From contig NC_065546.1 in assembly GCF_022605725.1 (NCBI RefSeq), forward strand, positions 42,094,227-42,158,226: a stretch of DNA of 64,000 bases, given 5' to 3'. This document shows, piece after piece, positions 1-11,620 of the stretch. The translations under genes and the position numbers were made by a program. This stretch comes from Anthonomus grandis grandis (lineage: Eukaryota; Arthropoda; Insecta; Coleoptera; Curculionidae). The notes below the pieces were generated by a model, which was not told the DNA's origin, did no database searches, and was given only the letters and a program-made list of their open reading frames with translations. Every line of letters begins with the position of its first letter. Position 1 is the stretch's first letter.

Positions 1-1526
1 GTACAGAGCAAGCAGAAATTTTAGATTTCTTTTTGTTTTTGAAAATTTTATTCAAGAATATTTTGGATATGAATTATTCTACTCAACCTACTGCTAATAA
101 TAATAATATTAGTAATAATATGTAAGTCATAGAAAGTATTTTAGTCAAAGCTAGTCATAAAAGTACCTATATATAAACGTTGGATGTTAGTCGTTAAGTA
201 CTGTTAGAATAGTATCTAGTCAAGTCACTAGATGGCAATGTATCCTTGAAGATAAATGTTACCGTATTTATTATATAAAAATATATTCTAAAAACCCATA
301 TATGTAGCTTTAATTTAATATTTAATCCACAAGACGCTCACACAAGGACATCACATAGGGTAAGCAACCCTTACCTACATATTTATTACCCTAAAAAACT
401 TCATCTCTCTCTCTCTCTGCCTGTCATTAAAAATAGTTGGAATACAATCTCTTCCTCAAGTCTATTTACCAGCGTCATCGTGATTTAAAAAATGCTGTTT
501 AATGGTTTGAAACAAATTTGAAGCTATTATTCACGCCTCCCTTGTAGGCTATTTTACGTCTCAAAGAGGGTGTGCTTCGTAGCTAAAGGGGATTGTCATT
601 GACTATCTGATTTAGAAGTTTTTCAGTCATTTCTCGGGGGTTTACCGCTCGTTATTTTAACTTGAAGTTTTTTAACGCATCCGAAAAAACGTTTTAGTTT
701 TAAAGGTTTACAAACTTGACGCTAGCCAGCGTTAAGTTCTTTTCTTTAACATAACTTTATTATTTTTTGCCATGACAAAGATTATATTAGGTGTAAAGCT
801 TTTAAAATGCCAATGAAAATCTGTTCATAAATTCGACGATGGACAGTCGCTGTTTCATCTCAATAAGTTTAACAGTTACAAAATGCTCGAGGTTCAGCGT
901 TTGTGAGGTTTAACGTGTGTGAAATGTATTTTTTAGAATTATTACAATTTTTCCAAAATATTAAATCAAATCAAAATGGTTTATTTGTCAAAATTTACAG
1001 TTTTATAGGTCAATAAAAATTATAAGGAAAAAAAAATTACATTGACAAATAGGACTATTCTCTCGATTATAAAACCGTTTTCCCTAGTAAGCACAAGCAA
1101 AGAAGGGATGAAAAAGCCCTTTACAATTTACAAAAACAATTTTACAAAAATAAAAATAACGTTTTTATATAGGAATGCAAAGTAAGATATACAATTAATT
1201 AACCTAAGATTTTAAGACAGGCAGCGGCAATGCGACAACGGACGAGCGCAAGGAGAGAGGACAGACGAGGCAAAAAAAGACTACAAAAAATAACCCCAAG
1301 ATGCGTGCATCGGTCTAGGCTAGGCTATCAAAAGATTTACGTACATATGTATGTTACGGAAAAAGAAAGAATAAAACTAAAAACGGAATTTAAAAATATA
1401 ATCTCCGAACATTCCACTGAAAATTAGCATATTATATACACATGCATATCTCATGTTACATGTTACTATTTCTTGTATTATGTTATTATTACGCATTATT
1501 ATATTTTATATATCACCCTACTTGAA
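1..1526. other. AT-rich non-coding stretch with microsatellites
   Basis: I see no gene here. There is a short TAA-type microsatellite near 92-120 and a CT run near 401-418. The last ~100 bases (about 1430-1526) are probably the 3' untranslated end of the minus-strand retroelement that follows. A 65-codon open frame at 1230-1427 (+) is basic but matches nothing I recognise and is probably chance. Confidence 0.5.
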
Positions 1527-3101
1527 TTAATTGCCAATTCTTTGCTCCATAAGTAGTTTAGATTTTATTTGACCAGAGAAAGCTCCCAAGGGCATTTGCT
1601 TTATGTCATTATTTAAGCCATTCCACATTTGAACAGCTACATACTTAAAAGAACGTTGAAATGCTGCGCTTCTATGCAATGGTACGATAAAAACGTTGTT
1701 ATTTCGTGTGGCATGCGCATGTTCGAATTCTTGAAACTGACTTCTTAAATTAAATGGTTGATTATTATTTACTATGCGATATACAAAATTATACATATGT
1801 AGCTTTCTTCTATTGTTCATATTTAATATTTTATTGTTATTGAGATAAGGCGATATGTGGTTTCTGTAGGGGATACCATAAGAGAATCTCATACAGGAAA
1901 TTTGGACTTTTTGTATATTTTTTTTATTTTGTGAAGATAAAGAATTTCCATAGACTACGTCACCATAATCAAACAATGACAAAATAAGACTATCGCACAA
2001 TAAGTACTTTTGTTTTGCCGATAAATTTCGCTTGAATTTAAAAAGTTTTTTTAAACGTAAATAAGCAATTTTCGTTTTATTTTTTATGTGTAATTCAAAA
2101 GAGAGAGAGCTGTCAAATATAACGCCTAAATTTTTAGCCTCGAAAACAACCGGAATTAAGGTATTATCAATAGATATAGGATTTAAGGATAAGTTGTGTT
2201 CGAGCCTTTGCCTTATATTAAAGTTGGAGCACATAATAAGAATTTTAGATTTTGTGGCATTAAGCTTAAGATTATGATTTTCTGCATATTTATGTAGACT
2301 AATTAAATCACTATTAAAATTTTGATAGAATAGATTTATATTATTAATGTGAATTGGAATATAAACTTGGGAATCATCGGCATTTTGTTGCAAAGTGGCG
2401 TGTTTTATTACTTTGTACATATCAGCCACGTAAATAGAGAAAAGTAACGGCGATACTATAGAGCCTTGAGGAACTCCCTGGTTAAAAGGTGTAAATTCTG
2501 AGTAATGCTTTTCAGACTGACGAACCACCATTACACAACATTCTCTATTACGCAAATAATCCCTGGAAAAATTTATACCGCTCTCTGAAATACCAATATA
2601 TTTTAATTTCGCCAATAACATATCATGGTTAATGGTGTCAAAAGCTCTACTAAAGCCCAATAAGGCCATACATGTTGGCTGACCATTCTCCTCATTTACC
2701 CTAATATCATTTAAAATACCCACCAAACTTGTAGACGCGCTAAAGTTTTTCCTGAAACCGGATTGACAATCGGGGATAATTTTATGAATATCAACAAAAT
2801 TTGAAATTTGATTAAAAATATGTTTTTCCAGAATTTTAGATGACGCTGGTAGAATACTAATTGGTCTGAGATCCTTATGCTTTTTTGGATTTGAATTTTT
2901 TGGATTGGGTTTAATAATTGCCCTTTTCCACACATTTGGAGACTTTTTTTGAAGAATACATTCGTTAATAATATGCAATAAAGGACTTAAGCAAAAAGGC
3001 AAACACAATTTTATATCTTTTATAGAAATACCATCCATCCAAATATTACTTAGTAATCTTACAACTGTGTATATGGGTATCATAGAGCTCATGCCAATCA
3101 C
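1527..3101 (-). pseudogene. Non-LTR retrotransposon reverse transcriptase, 5'-truncated (family A)
   Basis: This 524-codon open frame covers the reverse transcriptase domain and C-terminal region of a Jockey/CR1-like retrotransposon ORF2. Visible landmarks are the RPISILP finger motif, the QSGFRK motif, GVPQGS at about residues 207-213, and an ADDS active-site box near residue 240 in which the usual aromatic residue is Asn. The first catalytic aspartate, normally in the DLSKAFD motif, is Gly at residue 149 (codon 2655-2657), a one-base change, so the enzyme should be dead although the frame is open. No endonuclease domain is present upstream, so the copy is 5'-truncated or was cut by a later event near 3101. 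It is related to the + strand copy at 14812-16789, sharing the MRFS..I.YR..I.PYLN segment near the C-terminus. Confidence 0.85.
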
Positions 3102-3689
3102 CCCATAATAGCAAAGACATTACGTATTTCAAGCATTCTCGAAGTTATATACCGATACCCATGCATAAATCTTTAAAATAGCTAGGGGGAAAAGAGGGGA
3201 ACGAGGGCGTATCCCCATTGGTTTCCATGAGGGGAAAATCGATTGCGGCAGTGCCCAATTAGGTCACAGGATGCTCCCTATTTGCCGGAAATGCACACAG
3301 TTCGTCACCTGAACTGACTGGCTGCCGCTGATGGCTGATCCAGAGATAATCGACTGTACGCATTTTCGATTATACGGGTGGCAGCATTCGAAATTACTTA
3401 CATTGATATTGCCCGAGTTTTCCAAAAGAGAAATGTGGGATAACATTTTACGAAAATGCATTATTCTTATTTTCCAAAAATTCAGTAATTTATTAGAAAC
3501 TTCACTGAAAACCTCTAAAATATGTTGATTTAATCAATGATTCCCTTTTCTCTTAAACAGATAAAATCAATACACGTTTTTGGACCCATGTAAATAGGAA
3601 TTTGTCTTAATTTCTTTTAAAGAGGAATGAGCTCCTGAAAATGATCCTAACATCAGCGGTCGAATAATTGAATATATGTCCCTACTATT
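3102..3689. other. Unassigned spacer
   Basis: No supported gene. Overlapping short frames on both strands around 3264-3528 are mirror images of one another and match no family I know. A purine-rich patch lies near 3185-3235. Confidence 0.4.
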
Positions 3690-5540
3690 TAAAAAGCCAG
3701 CTCCCTTGTTGACAGACACCTTAAGACTTATTTTAAAGGAACGTGTTTAGAAAATTGGAGATATTACACGGAGTGTCGTAATTTTGCGTTAGCATCAATA
3801 AGCCGAGAAAAAGCTGCATATCTTGCAAGCTTGGACAGTGGCAAAACTGGTAAAAAACTTTGGAAAGGTCTAGAAACTTTAAATATTAAAACAACCAAGA
3901 ATAATAACGAGCTGCCGCTTAATATATCTGATCCAAATCAAATAAATGATTTTTTTTGTAAGCGTCTTTAATCTGATAAATGTTTAAACAAAATTAACTT
4001 CTACTCTTTTTTCTCCTTTTTTTTAGTAGACCAAAATACTGTCGAAAAAAACTATAAAAAATTTTAGGTCCAATGCCTCTGGTGTGGATAACATAACTCG
4101 ACGTATGTTACACTTATGTCTTCCTGATATTCTGGATCATGTCACTCCAGTTTTGTCACTTTGTCACTCCAATTGTTTGGAGGTTGGATATTTTCCCAGG
4201 GCCTGGCGTGAGTCAGCCAGTAGTATGTGCGATTCGCAAATCCTCTAATCCTGAAAGTGTTCAAGATTTGCTTCCAATAAGTTTGTTTCTCGTAATCTTC
4301 AAGGTTCTCGAAAGAATAGTCTATATGCAGCCGATCATTTTTAATGTCAAATGATATCCTCCCTTCCCATCAGTCTGGCTTTAGAAAACATCATAGTACA
4401 GCTGGTTCACTTTTAAACGTCACCGATAATATTATGCAAGCTCTGGACAAAAAGATGTTAGCCATTATGATAGCTCTTGATTTCTCGAAAGCATTTGATG
4501 TCATCGATCATGATTTGCTTGTAGCGAAACTGAAATATTATGGCTGTAGTGATGTTGTTTTGTCCTTTTTTAACTTACTTGTGTCGTAGAACCCAAAAAG
4601 TGAGGGTGAATAATGAATATTATGGTTCGAAAAATTTTATTTCTGGTGTCTCACAAGGGTCGATCCTAGGCCCCATATTATTCCTTATATATACCTCAGA
4701 TTTACCAGATCTTGTTGAAGATTCTGAAATACATCAGTATGCTGATGACACTCAATACATACATTATTTTGACTCGGTAATTTTGATAACGTGGCTGATT
4801 TGAACCTAATAGATAAATTTTCAAAAGAGCAACCTTGTCATTAATCCTAATAAAACAAAAATGGTTTTGTTTTCAAACCGAGGATCACATAAAAATATAA
4901 TGGACACTGTTCACATTCAATTGGATAACGAAACTATTTTGTTCTCTGATACTGTGAAGGAACATGTTAATACTCTTCTCCAGAGGTGTTATTTACGCAT
5001 GCGTATGCTTAATGCCAATAAACACATTTTAAATTTTAAACCTAGGAAAAAACTCGTAGTGGCGGCTCATGTTTTATCTATTTGAAATTACTGCCTTATA
5101 TTTTATTATCCTTGCTTAGACCAAATCAATCGTTACCGCCTGCAACGCGTGCAAAATACTTGCTGTAGATTTATTTTTAACCTCGGAAATTTTGATCATG
5201 TATCAGACTCTATATTTAAGTTGAGGTGGTTAACGCTACCTTACCTATTCAAATTCTTTACTTCTACTTTTCTTTATGGATTATATGTTAGTCAAAGTCC
5301 TGAATATCTTTTTGAAAAGTTAATACCAAGAAACCAGGTTCACACTCGAAATATTAGATAAAATATCTTGACCATGCCGCACCATTCCACGGCTCTGTTC
5401 GAGCGATCCTTTACTTATAATGCCGTTAGGTTCTTTAATACTTATAAACCAATATTTAATACTTCGTTTAATGTGTATAGGAAATATCATAGACTTTTGT
5501 TTTTAAGTCAATCCAAAGTATAGTCCAGTTTTATAGAAGA
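3690..5540 (+). pseudogene. Decayed non-LTR retrotransposon ORF2 (family B)
   Basis: A run of short open frames in changing phase (about 3700-4060, 4139-4354, 4344-4589, 4540-4803, 4861-5085, 5149-5361) reads as one ORF2 broken by several frameshifts. In order there are: the linker upstream of the polymerase (near 3730-3950); SGFRKHHST (about 4376-4402); LDFSKAFDVIDHD (about 4475-4515); GVSQGSILGP (about 4645-4675); YADDTQY (near 4738-4760); and the C-terminal region after 4980. Both catalytic Asp boxes survive, but the frame does not. The 3' end is unclear; an A/T-rich tail occurs by about 5540-5720. It belongs to the Jockey/CR1-type group and differs from its neighbours on both sides. Confidence 0.8.
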
Positions 5541-6059
5541 TATATACTTTATACTTGTTACTTTTTTCGTTTTCTTTATTTAAACTGTGATTGTTAGGAT
5601 GGTTAAGAGTTAAACAGTAGCTCTAGGGTAATCTTCGACTTCTTTGGCAATGTAGTATTAAGTAATATTGTAACATTAATATTGCTTTTTTTTATAAAGA
5701 CGTCGGGTGGCCGAATAAACAGCAACAAGCGAGGAAAATCTTATTACGTTTCGCTATTTTTTTTTGTAAAAGGACAATTACTGGAATGAATCTCCGAACA
5801 TATATATTTTTATAAATACTCCTATTTATCATAATTATTTCCAGTAAAACTGGAATATTTAGGAAAAAATTGGAATACAGAAGGTAATTCCTTTTTAATG
5901 CATCATTTTTATAGTAAGTATGAAAAAAATTAAGAAATTACCACCATTAAAAAAGTTGCAAGAGCTAATGCTATTGGGTATATAAAGTTAAGCGTAGTTA
6001 GAAAATTGTTTATAAACTTGACAAATGCCGTTGCCCATCTTATACCCTCTAAGTACTAA
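5541..6059. other. AT-rich spacer, probable 3' UTR of the upstream retroelement plus unassigned DNA
   Basis: No coding potential seen. The first ~170 bases may be the 3' untranslated end of family B. The rest, with T runs, holds nothing I can name. Confidence 0.4.
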
Positions 6060-7406
6060 GTATTTATAGACTTTGCTCATCATGTCCTATGAGCTAAGCG
6101 TTCCCTCAGGTGTTCCTCAAGGATCACATTTGGGGCCGCTTCTTTTTAATGTTTTTATGAACGACATCCACTCATGTTTTAAATATTCCAGATTCTTATG
6201 TTTTGCAGACGACCTGAAATGTTTTCTAGCTATCTCCTCTCTTAATGACTGTGTCAATCTACAGTCAGATCTTTCCAGACTGGAAGAGTGGTGTGTTCAG
6301 AACTGCATGGACTTGAATCCAGCCAAGTGCTATAGTATTTGCTTCTCCAAGCGTAGAAATACCACAACATTCGCATATTCCTTGTGCAATAGACCCTTGT
6401 CGAATGTGACAACAATTAGGGACCTTGGAGTCATATTCGACTCATCTCTTACATTTAGCTTTCATATATCTGAGATAGTAACAAAAGCCCTTAAAATAAT
6501 AGGTTTTGTCAAGAGATGCACAAGAGATTTTACAAATACCCCTGCTATCCGCATGCTCTACTGTACATTGATCAGACCTTTGTTGGAGTATGCCTCCTCA
6601 GTCTGGAGTCCTCATTATGCCTGCTATATTCACAGGTTGGAACAGGTGCAACGGAGAATGCTGAAATACCTGGCATTTAAATCCAAAATTGATCCTGTTG
6701 ACAACTACCATTATGATTACAGGGTTCTGTATGAGCTGTTTTGTCTTCCTCCTCTTGTTGTTCGTCGGGAACAACGGGATTTAAAAAATTTGTATAACCT
6801 TCTGACTGCTTCTGTAGATTCACCAGACCTGCTATATTCAATAGGTCTAGCAATACCTACGAGGAATACAAGGTCAAACAGCCTTTTCTACCAACCTTTC
6901 TGTAGAACAAACATCAAGTACAATAGCTTTATTGCTAGATCAGCCAGGCTTGCAAATAATAGTGCATCTCTGAACATAGATTTCAATATAAGTCCAAGGC
7001 GCTTTGCTAAGTTTGTTGAGGATTTTCATGTGTGACTTTGTATATTGTTGTGGGGTTTTTGCTATTCTGTTTAATTGTGTGTACATACTATTCATACTTC
7101 ATACTATTGTGTGCTGGTTTAAACCAATTTTGGAGGTGATAATTGGGTTCAAGGGAGTGAAAACTGAATTTAATTAATTTTATTGTGTTCTTTTGTTGTA
7201 TATTTTTTAAGTTCTCCTGTTGCCATTATTTATTAATCCTGTTTTATTCTATGACTGTGATAGTGATGGGTTGTGAATATCAAATGATAATTATATAAAA
7301 TAATACTAAGTATAAATTGTTTGAGGTTATAAATTATTGTTATTGTAAATTATGCTATTTCTGTAAAAATGGGTAATGCCCGTAAATAAATAAATAAATA
7401 AATAAA
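6060..7406 (+). mobile_element. 5'-truncated non-LTR retrotransposon (family C)
   Basis: The copy starts inside the reverse transcriptase domain near 6060 and ends in a (TAAA)n tail at about 7383-7405. Between the stop codon at 7035 and the tail lies a ~350 base 3' UTR. Severe 5' truncation plus a simple-repeat 3' tail is the standard signature of target-primed reverse transcription. I could not identify a target-site duplication by eye. Confidence 0.8.
6073..7035 (+). pseudogene. Reverse transcriptase C-terminal half, open frame (family C)
   Basis: An uninterrupted 320-codon frame begins just upstream of the GVPQGSHLGPLLF motif and includes the FADDLK active-site box (about residue 47). It continues through the thumb and the C-terminal region with the LIRPLLEYASSVWSP segment typical of insect Jockey/CR1-like ORF2. 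The first catalytic Asp box, the fingers and the whole endonuclease are missing because of 5' truncation. The start given is only the first possible codon after truncation, not a real initiation site. The absence of internal stops across ~960 bases suggests a comparatively young insertion. Confidence 0.85.
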
Positions 7407-7879
7407 AAATAATATGCATAAAAAATGCAAAAGTCAAAAATTTCTTAGGTTCGACCCCTTGACATTCGATCCCCATTAAATTTTATTAACAGGGATGGGG
7501 AATAACTACATAAATACATAACATCGTCAAATGTTAAAATAGCTGCGAGGGCCGAAGAAAAGAACTTTCGCAGTCACGCTGGCTGCTGTGTGAAATCGTG
7601 CATGAAACATATGCCTGTCAAGAGACACGCGTCGCATAATGACGTAATAATGTATTGATACAGCACGCCACCCCTGGAATGAATAAGAAATAGAATCGGC
7701 CAAATTTTAGGCTCTCTGATTGCGGGGGGAACATTTATTAGTTAGTATTTTGTCCCCGGCCGATCGTAGGTTCCATAAATCATCTCTGGAACGAGATGGA
7801 GAGGTGGGGTTTCGATGATAAAATGTTATCCATTCATTTGGAAGCAAATCTCTTTTATAGCGGGTGTTTTACCGAAGAG
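7407..7879. other. Unassigned spacer, locally GC-richer
   Basis: No gene found. The stretch 7440-7830 is less AT-rich than its surroundings and has several CpG-containing words, but no frame, RNA or repeat I can assign. Confidence 0.35.
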
Positions 7880-8060
7880 GATTTAGACTCAAAACGTTTT
7901 GAAAACTTAGACAAATGGATGTTTTCATGGTTTAGGTCAGTCTTCAAGATGAATGAATGCAATACTGTCTACTGATGAAAGATATAGCTAATATTTAGAC
8001 TCTGACAGCTGTTAGACATGACGTCATTCGAGCGCAACCATATGATGAACTAACGCTCAC
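7880..8060. repeat. Dispersed repeat, copy 1
   Basis: This ~180 base segment recurs in inverted orientation further along the window, split in two. Its first part (about 7880-7980) matches the reverse complement of about 61205-61300. Its second part (about 7985-8060) matches the reverse complement of about 58010-58080. The second copy is therefore interrupted by the hAT element at 58087-61201, and copy 1 shows the uninterrupted order. The match is roughly 85% by eye. I do not recognise the family. Confidence 0.75.
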
Positions 8061-8240
8061 AGAACACAAATATAGTAATAAATATGGTAACGCTTGGTGC
8101 TATATCACACTAGGCAACTGAGTCGCGCAACCGGTTGCTCAACACTGGTCTCTCGGGTTATTTACTGGGACAACCAAGTCGGGCAACAATAAGCGATTTT
8201 GGATTTAAAGAGAAAGAGTTGTTTCACTTTCAGTGTCAAG

Positions 8241-8534
8241 ATGTAGGTTGAAGAGGTAGCTGTGTTATTATACGTGAGGCGACGGAAAAACTGTTAAAAA
8301 AAAAGAAATAAAGAATCTGGACTCATCCTTTTGTTACATCTCGTTTAATTTCCGGAGTATTTCACACGTTATATGATGACTTAAGAAAGTATCCCGCGAA
8401 ATTCTTTAATTATGTTAGAATGTCGGTATCGTCATTTGATGAGTTATTAGCTTGTGCAAGGAAGACCTAACAAAACAGGACACGATACTGCGAAAATCTA
8501 TACGGCCTGAAGAAAAGCTTTTTGTAACTTTAAG
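8241..8534 (+). pseudogene. H1 transposase exon 1 (N-terminal, broken)
   Basis: The translated segment has the WTHPFV...FHTLYDDLRKYPAKFFNYVRMS..SFDELL pattern found at the N-terminus of Harbinger transposases. It matches H2 exon 1, which has WVHP...FFNYVRMS..SFDELL. The likely ATG (8241) is followed at once by TAG, another stop falls in the A-rich run near 8297, and there is a frameshift near 8460. It ends with the codons for TLR split by a clean donor (AG|GTAAGT at 8534/8535), the same position as in H2 and H4. Joined to 9935 it reads R-YLGSG, the equivalent of R-YLATG in H2. Confidence 0.75.
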
Positions 8535-9934
8535 GTAAGTATATACATAGATACAAATATACAGAATCTCTAGAATTCAAAACTGTTTGGAATTTTTAAA
8601 AGTTTATAAATATTTATGATAGTATTTGAATAATCAGTGCCATAAACAACTTTTATGTAACTCATCAATCTCATATCTCCACGCTTGATGACATCCTCAT
8701 GTTATTTATTTTTATCTTGGACGAACAATTTAAGTAGGTATCAATTGTATGTTTCTCTGAGTTCTATACGCTTTAACTACGAATACAATAAAAAACTAGA
8801 AGAATATGCTTTTACAGTAACATCCTTATTCAAAAATTCTAAATATCAAAAGGTTTGGTTAAATTAGTTAAGTAAAAAATCAAATAATTAGGCAATGTAC
8901 ATGATTGAAGCAACACTAAAGATTGAAAAGTTCTATCATACTCTCAGAATAACTTGAGTGTGAACCAGCTTGTGATATGTCTGATTGAGAGTGAATAGAA
9001 TCGGTAGGAGATAAGAGCGGCTGAGTAAACTGAGTTCGATGATGACCTGATTGGTAGCCATGCGGTATTGAGGGCTTTTGATATAACGGTTGTGAGGCTT
9101 CTTGACTTGTCATTTGTTGGACTGATGGCGAATCTGTCGTTAATGTTGGGGTTGTAGTCGAGCGCTGTTGGAAACTTTGGTGTCCTTGATAGCTTTGATG
9201 TAATGTTGTTGGCCATTGATTAGTTGATTGACAATTGAACTGAGTTAAGTACCCGTAATCATATGTCTTCGAAATATTATTGTGTTGAAAGCTATAATTT
9301 CTGCATTTATTCTCTGTAGCTTCATTTAAAATTGTTCATATTTTGATCTTGGTTGCCATTTTCCTCTCCTCAGGTACCCTTTTTAAAGAGCCAAGAAGGG
9401 ATAAGAGAAACATGCGATCCTCATCAGATTCTTCTTGTTACTGACGCTGGAGAGAATCTATGGATTTTTGTAGTGTTAGTATTAACGGGTCATTTTCTTT
9501 TTCGAGCTACGTGCCTAATTTTATTTTTATTGGTCTTTTTGCCGATCGATCAACTAACACTGCCCCACCTTCAGAAACCTGCTCCTGATCAACTTGCACC
9601 TCCTGTTCTGGCGTTTCTCTAATAGCGGTAACTTTTTGTAGAAACTGTAACTGCCTAAAATACAAGTACTCGCTTTTTCGATCAGCTCAGATTCAGATCA
9701 GACCCAGACTTTTTTTGTTTTAATCTTCTCACTTTTCGGATATAGCATGATCTCAAACCTTTTTTGCAGTGATTGACCTAAAAAAAATTCAAAAAATTAC
9801 ATTAATAAAGATAATATTTAAAATTCTTTCTATTAAATACTACAAAAAAACACGCCCTGATTTACCTTTTATTGAATTTGTTACCCACATATTTTTGCCG
9901 TTCACTATATTCTAAAAATATATTTTATTTACAG
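8535..9934 (+). other. H1 transposase intron, hosting the antisense MADF-BESS exon
   Basis: Donor GTAAGT at 8535 and acceptor TTTACAG ending at 9934. The intron contains the whole second exon of the MADF-BESS gene on the opposite strand (8916-9777). Confidence 0.65.
8916..9777 (-). pseudogene. H1 MADF-BESS protein, exon 2 (degraded)
   Basis: Reading leftward from acceptor TTTTTTTAG at 9778, exon 2 completes the MADF domain (GQSLQKRF, then EYLYFRQLQFL near 9650-9690). It runs through a charged linker, reaches a BESS motif near 9425-9341 (DEDRMFLLSLLGSLKRVP), and ends in a Gln/Ser/Pro-rich tail at the stop near 8916. BESS motifs mediate protein-protein contacts in Adf-1-type proteins. The exon carries several stops and frame changes, so this copy is dead. 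Phase matches exon 1 (G|GT). In Harbinger elements a DNA-binding accessory protein helps bring the transposase to the terminal repeats; this is presumably that protein. Confidence 0.75.
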
Positions 9935-10808
9935 ATATCTTGGGAGTGGCTGCTCGTTCATGGAAATCCATTACTACTATCGCCTCGGACATTCAAAAAT
10001 AGGTTCGATTATTAGGGCTGTATCCGGAGCGATAGACTCCTGTTTAGAACTACCAAAAAACGAAGATGAATGGAAACAAATAGGACTTGGCTTCGAAAAA
10101 CATACTAACTTTCCACATTGCATCGGTGCCATAGACGGAAAGCATATAAGGCTTATTAAGCCGACCGATTCCGGATCACTATACTACAACTATAAACATA
10201 AATTTTCTATTGTTTTGCTAGCAGTTTGTGACGCCAATTATAACTTTATTTACGTCGATGTGGGTGCCATTGGCAAGAGTCACGACTCAGCAATTATGAA
10301 AGATACTTCGCTTTACTATAAACTCAATAACAGCTTGTTAAATATTCCTAAACCCACAAGTTTATCAGAAAATGATCAGACACATTTTCCGTATGTGTTT
10401 GTAGGAGATGAAGCTTTTCCTTTACAAGTCAATCTTATGGGTCCATACGGAGGAAATACTCTTAGTTATAAAAAGAAATTTTTTAACTACAGATTATCTA
10501 AAACTCGACGATATATAGAATATTCCTTTGGCATTTTATCTCATAAGTGGAGAATTTTTCACAGACCATTAAATGTGACTATAGATTTAGCAAAAAACAT
10601 TGTTAAAACATGTATCTTGCATAACTTTGTGCGCGCTCGATATGGATATTCTTTTGATGATACTTTGCAAATAATTGGTTTCGATAATGAAAATGTGGAA
10701 AGGGACTTTTCCAGAGGAGGGCGAAGTGCGCTTGCGACCCGTGATGCGTTTGCCGACTATTTTAGTTATAGAAATATACTTTCTTGGCAAAATAAGATGA
10801 TTCAATAA
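9935..10808 (+). pseudogene. H1 Harbinger DDE transposase, exon 2 (open)
   Basis: This exon is open from acceptor 9934 to the stop at 10808, about 290 codons. It is the HARBI1-like nuclease domain (DDE_Tnp_4 type). The three catalytic positions are visible: Asp in CIGAIDGKHI (about 10121-10150), Asp in VGDEAFPL (about 10402-10425), and Glu in RRYIEYSFG (about 10507-10533). Further landmarks are GSLYYNYKHKFSI and the C-terminal ILHNFVR. The enzyme cuts and rejoins DNA at the terminal repeats. The catalytic exon is intact, but exon 1 is broken, so no full-length enzyme is expected. It lies inside the intron of the antisense MADF-BESS gene (10834-9778). Confidence 0.9.
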
Positions 10809-10834
10809 AATATAAAATGTGTATAAAAACTTAC

Positions 10835-11006
10835 CCAAGTCTTTCTTTTCGCTAATATTATGGAGTTCTGCACCTCCAAAAATATCTATCATTTCCTCCC
10901 AACTCTTCTTTTTTAAGTCGCGATTTGAATAATCACTTGATGATGAGTCCCATATTGACTGCCGATTATAAATTTCAATTATGAACCTTTCCGTATCAAA
11001 CGCCAT
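10835..11006 (-). CDS. H1 MADF-BESS protein, exon 1
   Basis: Starts MAFDTERFIIEIYNRQ and continues with the W..SSSDYSNRDLKKKSWEEM pattern, the first half of a MADF domain (Myb/SANT-like DNA-binding fold of Adf-1). Exon 1 has no stop and ends KKDLG at a donor (G|GTAAG at 10835/10834), the same phase and place as in H2. The downstream exon at 9777-8916 is degraded, so the full protein is not made. The start is chosen because it gives a Met directly before the domain. Confidence 0.75.
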
Positions 11007-11620
11007 TGCTTCAGGAAATGAACAAGTCCAGAAAAGAAAAAAAGATCAGCGAAAAACTTCAAAAAGAAAAGCAACTAATCGCGAAGTGTGACAACGCTCA
11101 ATATACAAGCATGAATTTTCACTACTCGCAACCAGACGCGCGACCAGACTGATCACAACGATGAGATTTCGCTGGTCGGCTGACTTAACTAGTTGCGCGA
11201 CTGATCGGCAACCGAGTGTGGCAAGCTCCATATAAGTGCACGTAATTTCACTGGTCGTACAACCAGTTGCGCGACCAAAGTTGCCTAATGTGATATAGCA
11301 CTTAAGATTTCATAAGGCAACCGAGTTAGGCGCTTAGGGTGTAGACAGACACAGCGGTTTTCGCCGAGACGGCGGCCGAGTCGTTCGCCGAATAGACAGT
11401 ATTCATCCATGCTTTTAATACTTTTAAGGCACACACTAACGGCTTATGTCGGCACGTCAATTGAAGTCGACTCGGCGCGGCGCTTCGTTAAATTGTTGTG
11501 CCGAGGCGGTGTTTGCTTAGAGAGTCGGCTTATTATTACTTTGTTTTAAAGCTGAAAAGACAGACACAGTTGTTTTGCGTTCTGTTGTTTTCTGGAATTG
11601 CTGCTTTTTTAAATTTGGAG

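Larger units (their letters stand above)
8097..11301. mobile_element. PIF/Harbinger transposon H1, 3205 bp
   Basis: Terminal inverted repeats start GTGCTATATCACA at both ends (8097 onward; reverse complement from 11301), continue TAGGCAAC, and have GC-rich inner parts. The flanking triplets are TTG (8094-8096) and TTA (11302-11304), fitting a decayed 3-bp TTA target duplication, the Harbinger rule. Inside are the two genes expected of an autonomous Harbinger: a DDE transposase on + in two exons, and a MADF-BESS protein on - in two exons. Their exons are interdigitated: each gene's second exon lies in the other's intron. Confidence 0.85.

Noticed and set aside
401..418. CT-rich run as a regulatory GAGA site
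   Set aside because: A simple microsatellite without any nearby gene to regulate.
1230..1427. 65-codon basic open frame
   Set aside because: No recognisable motif, arginine/lysine-rich by composition, no neighbours supporting a gene; likely chance in AT-rich DNA.
2086..2277. Plus-strand frame inside the minus-strand reverse transcriptase
   Set aside because: Mirror of the real coding strand.
9353..9622. 89-codon plus-strand frame rich in Leu/Val/Phe
   Set aside because: It is the antisense of the H1 MADF-BESS exon 2; the BESS motif on the other strand is convincing.
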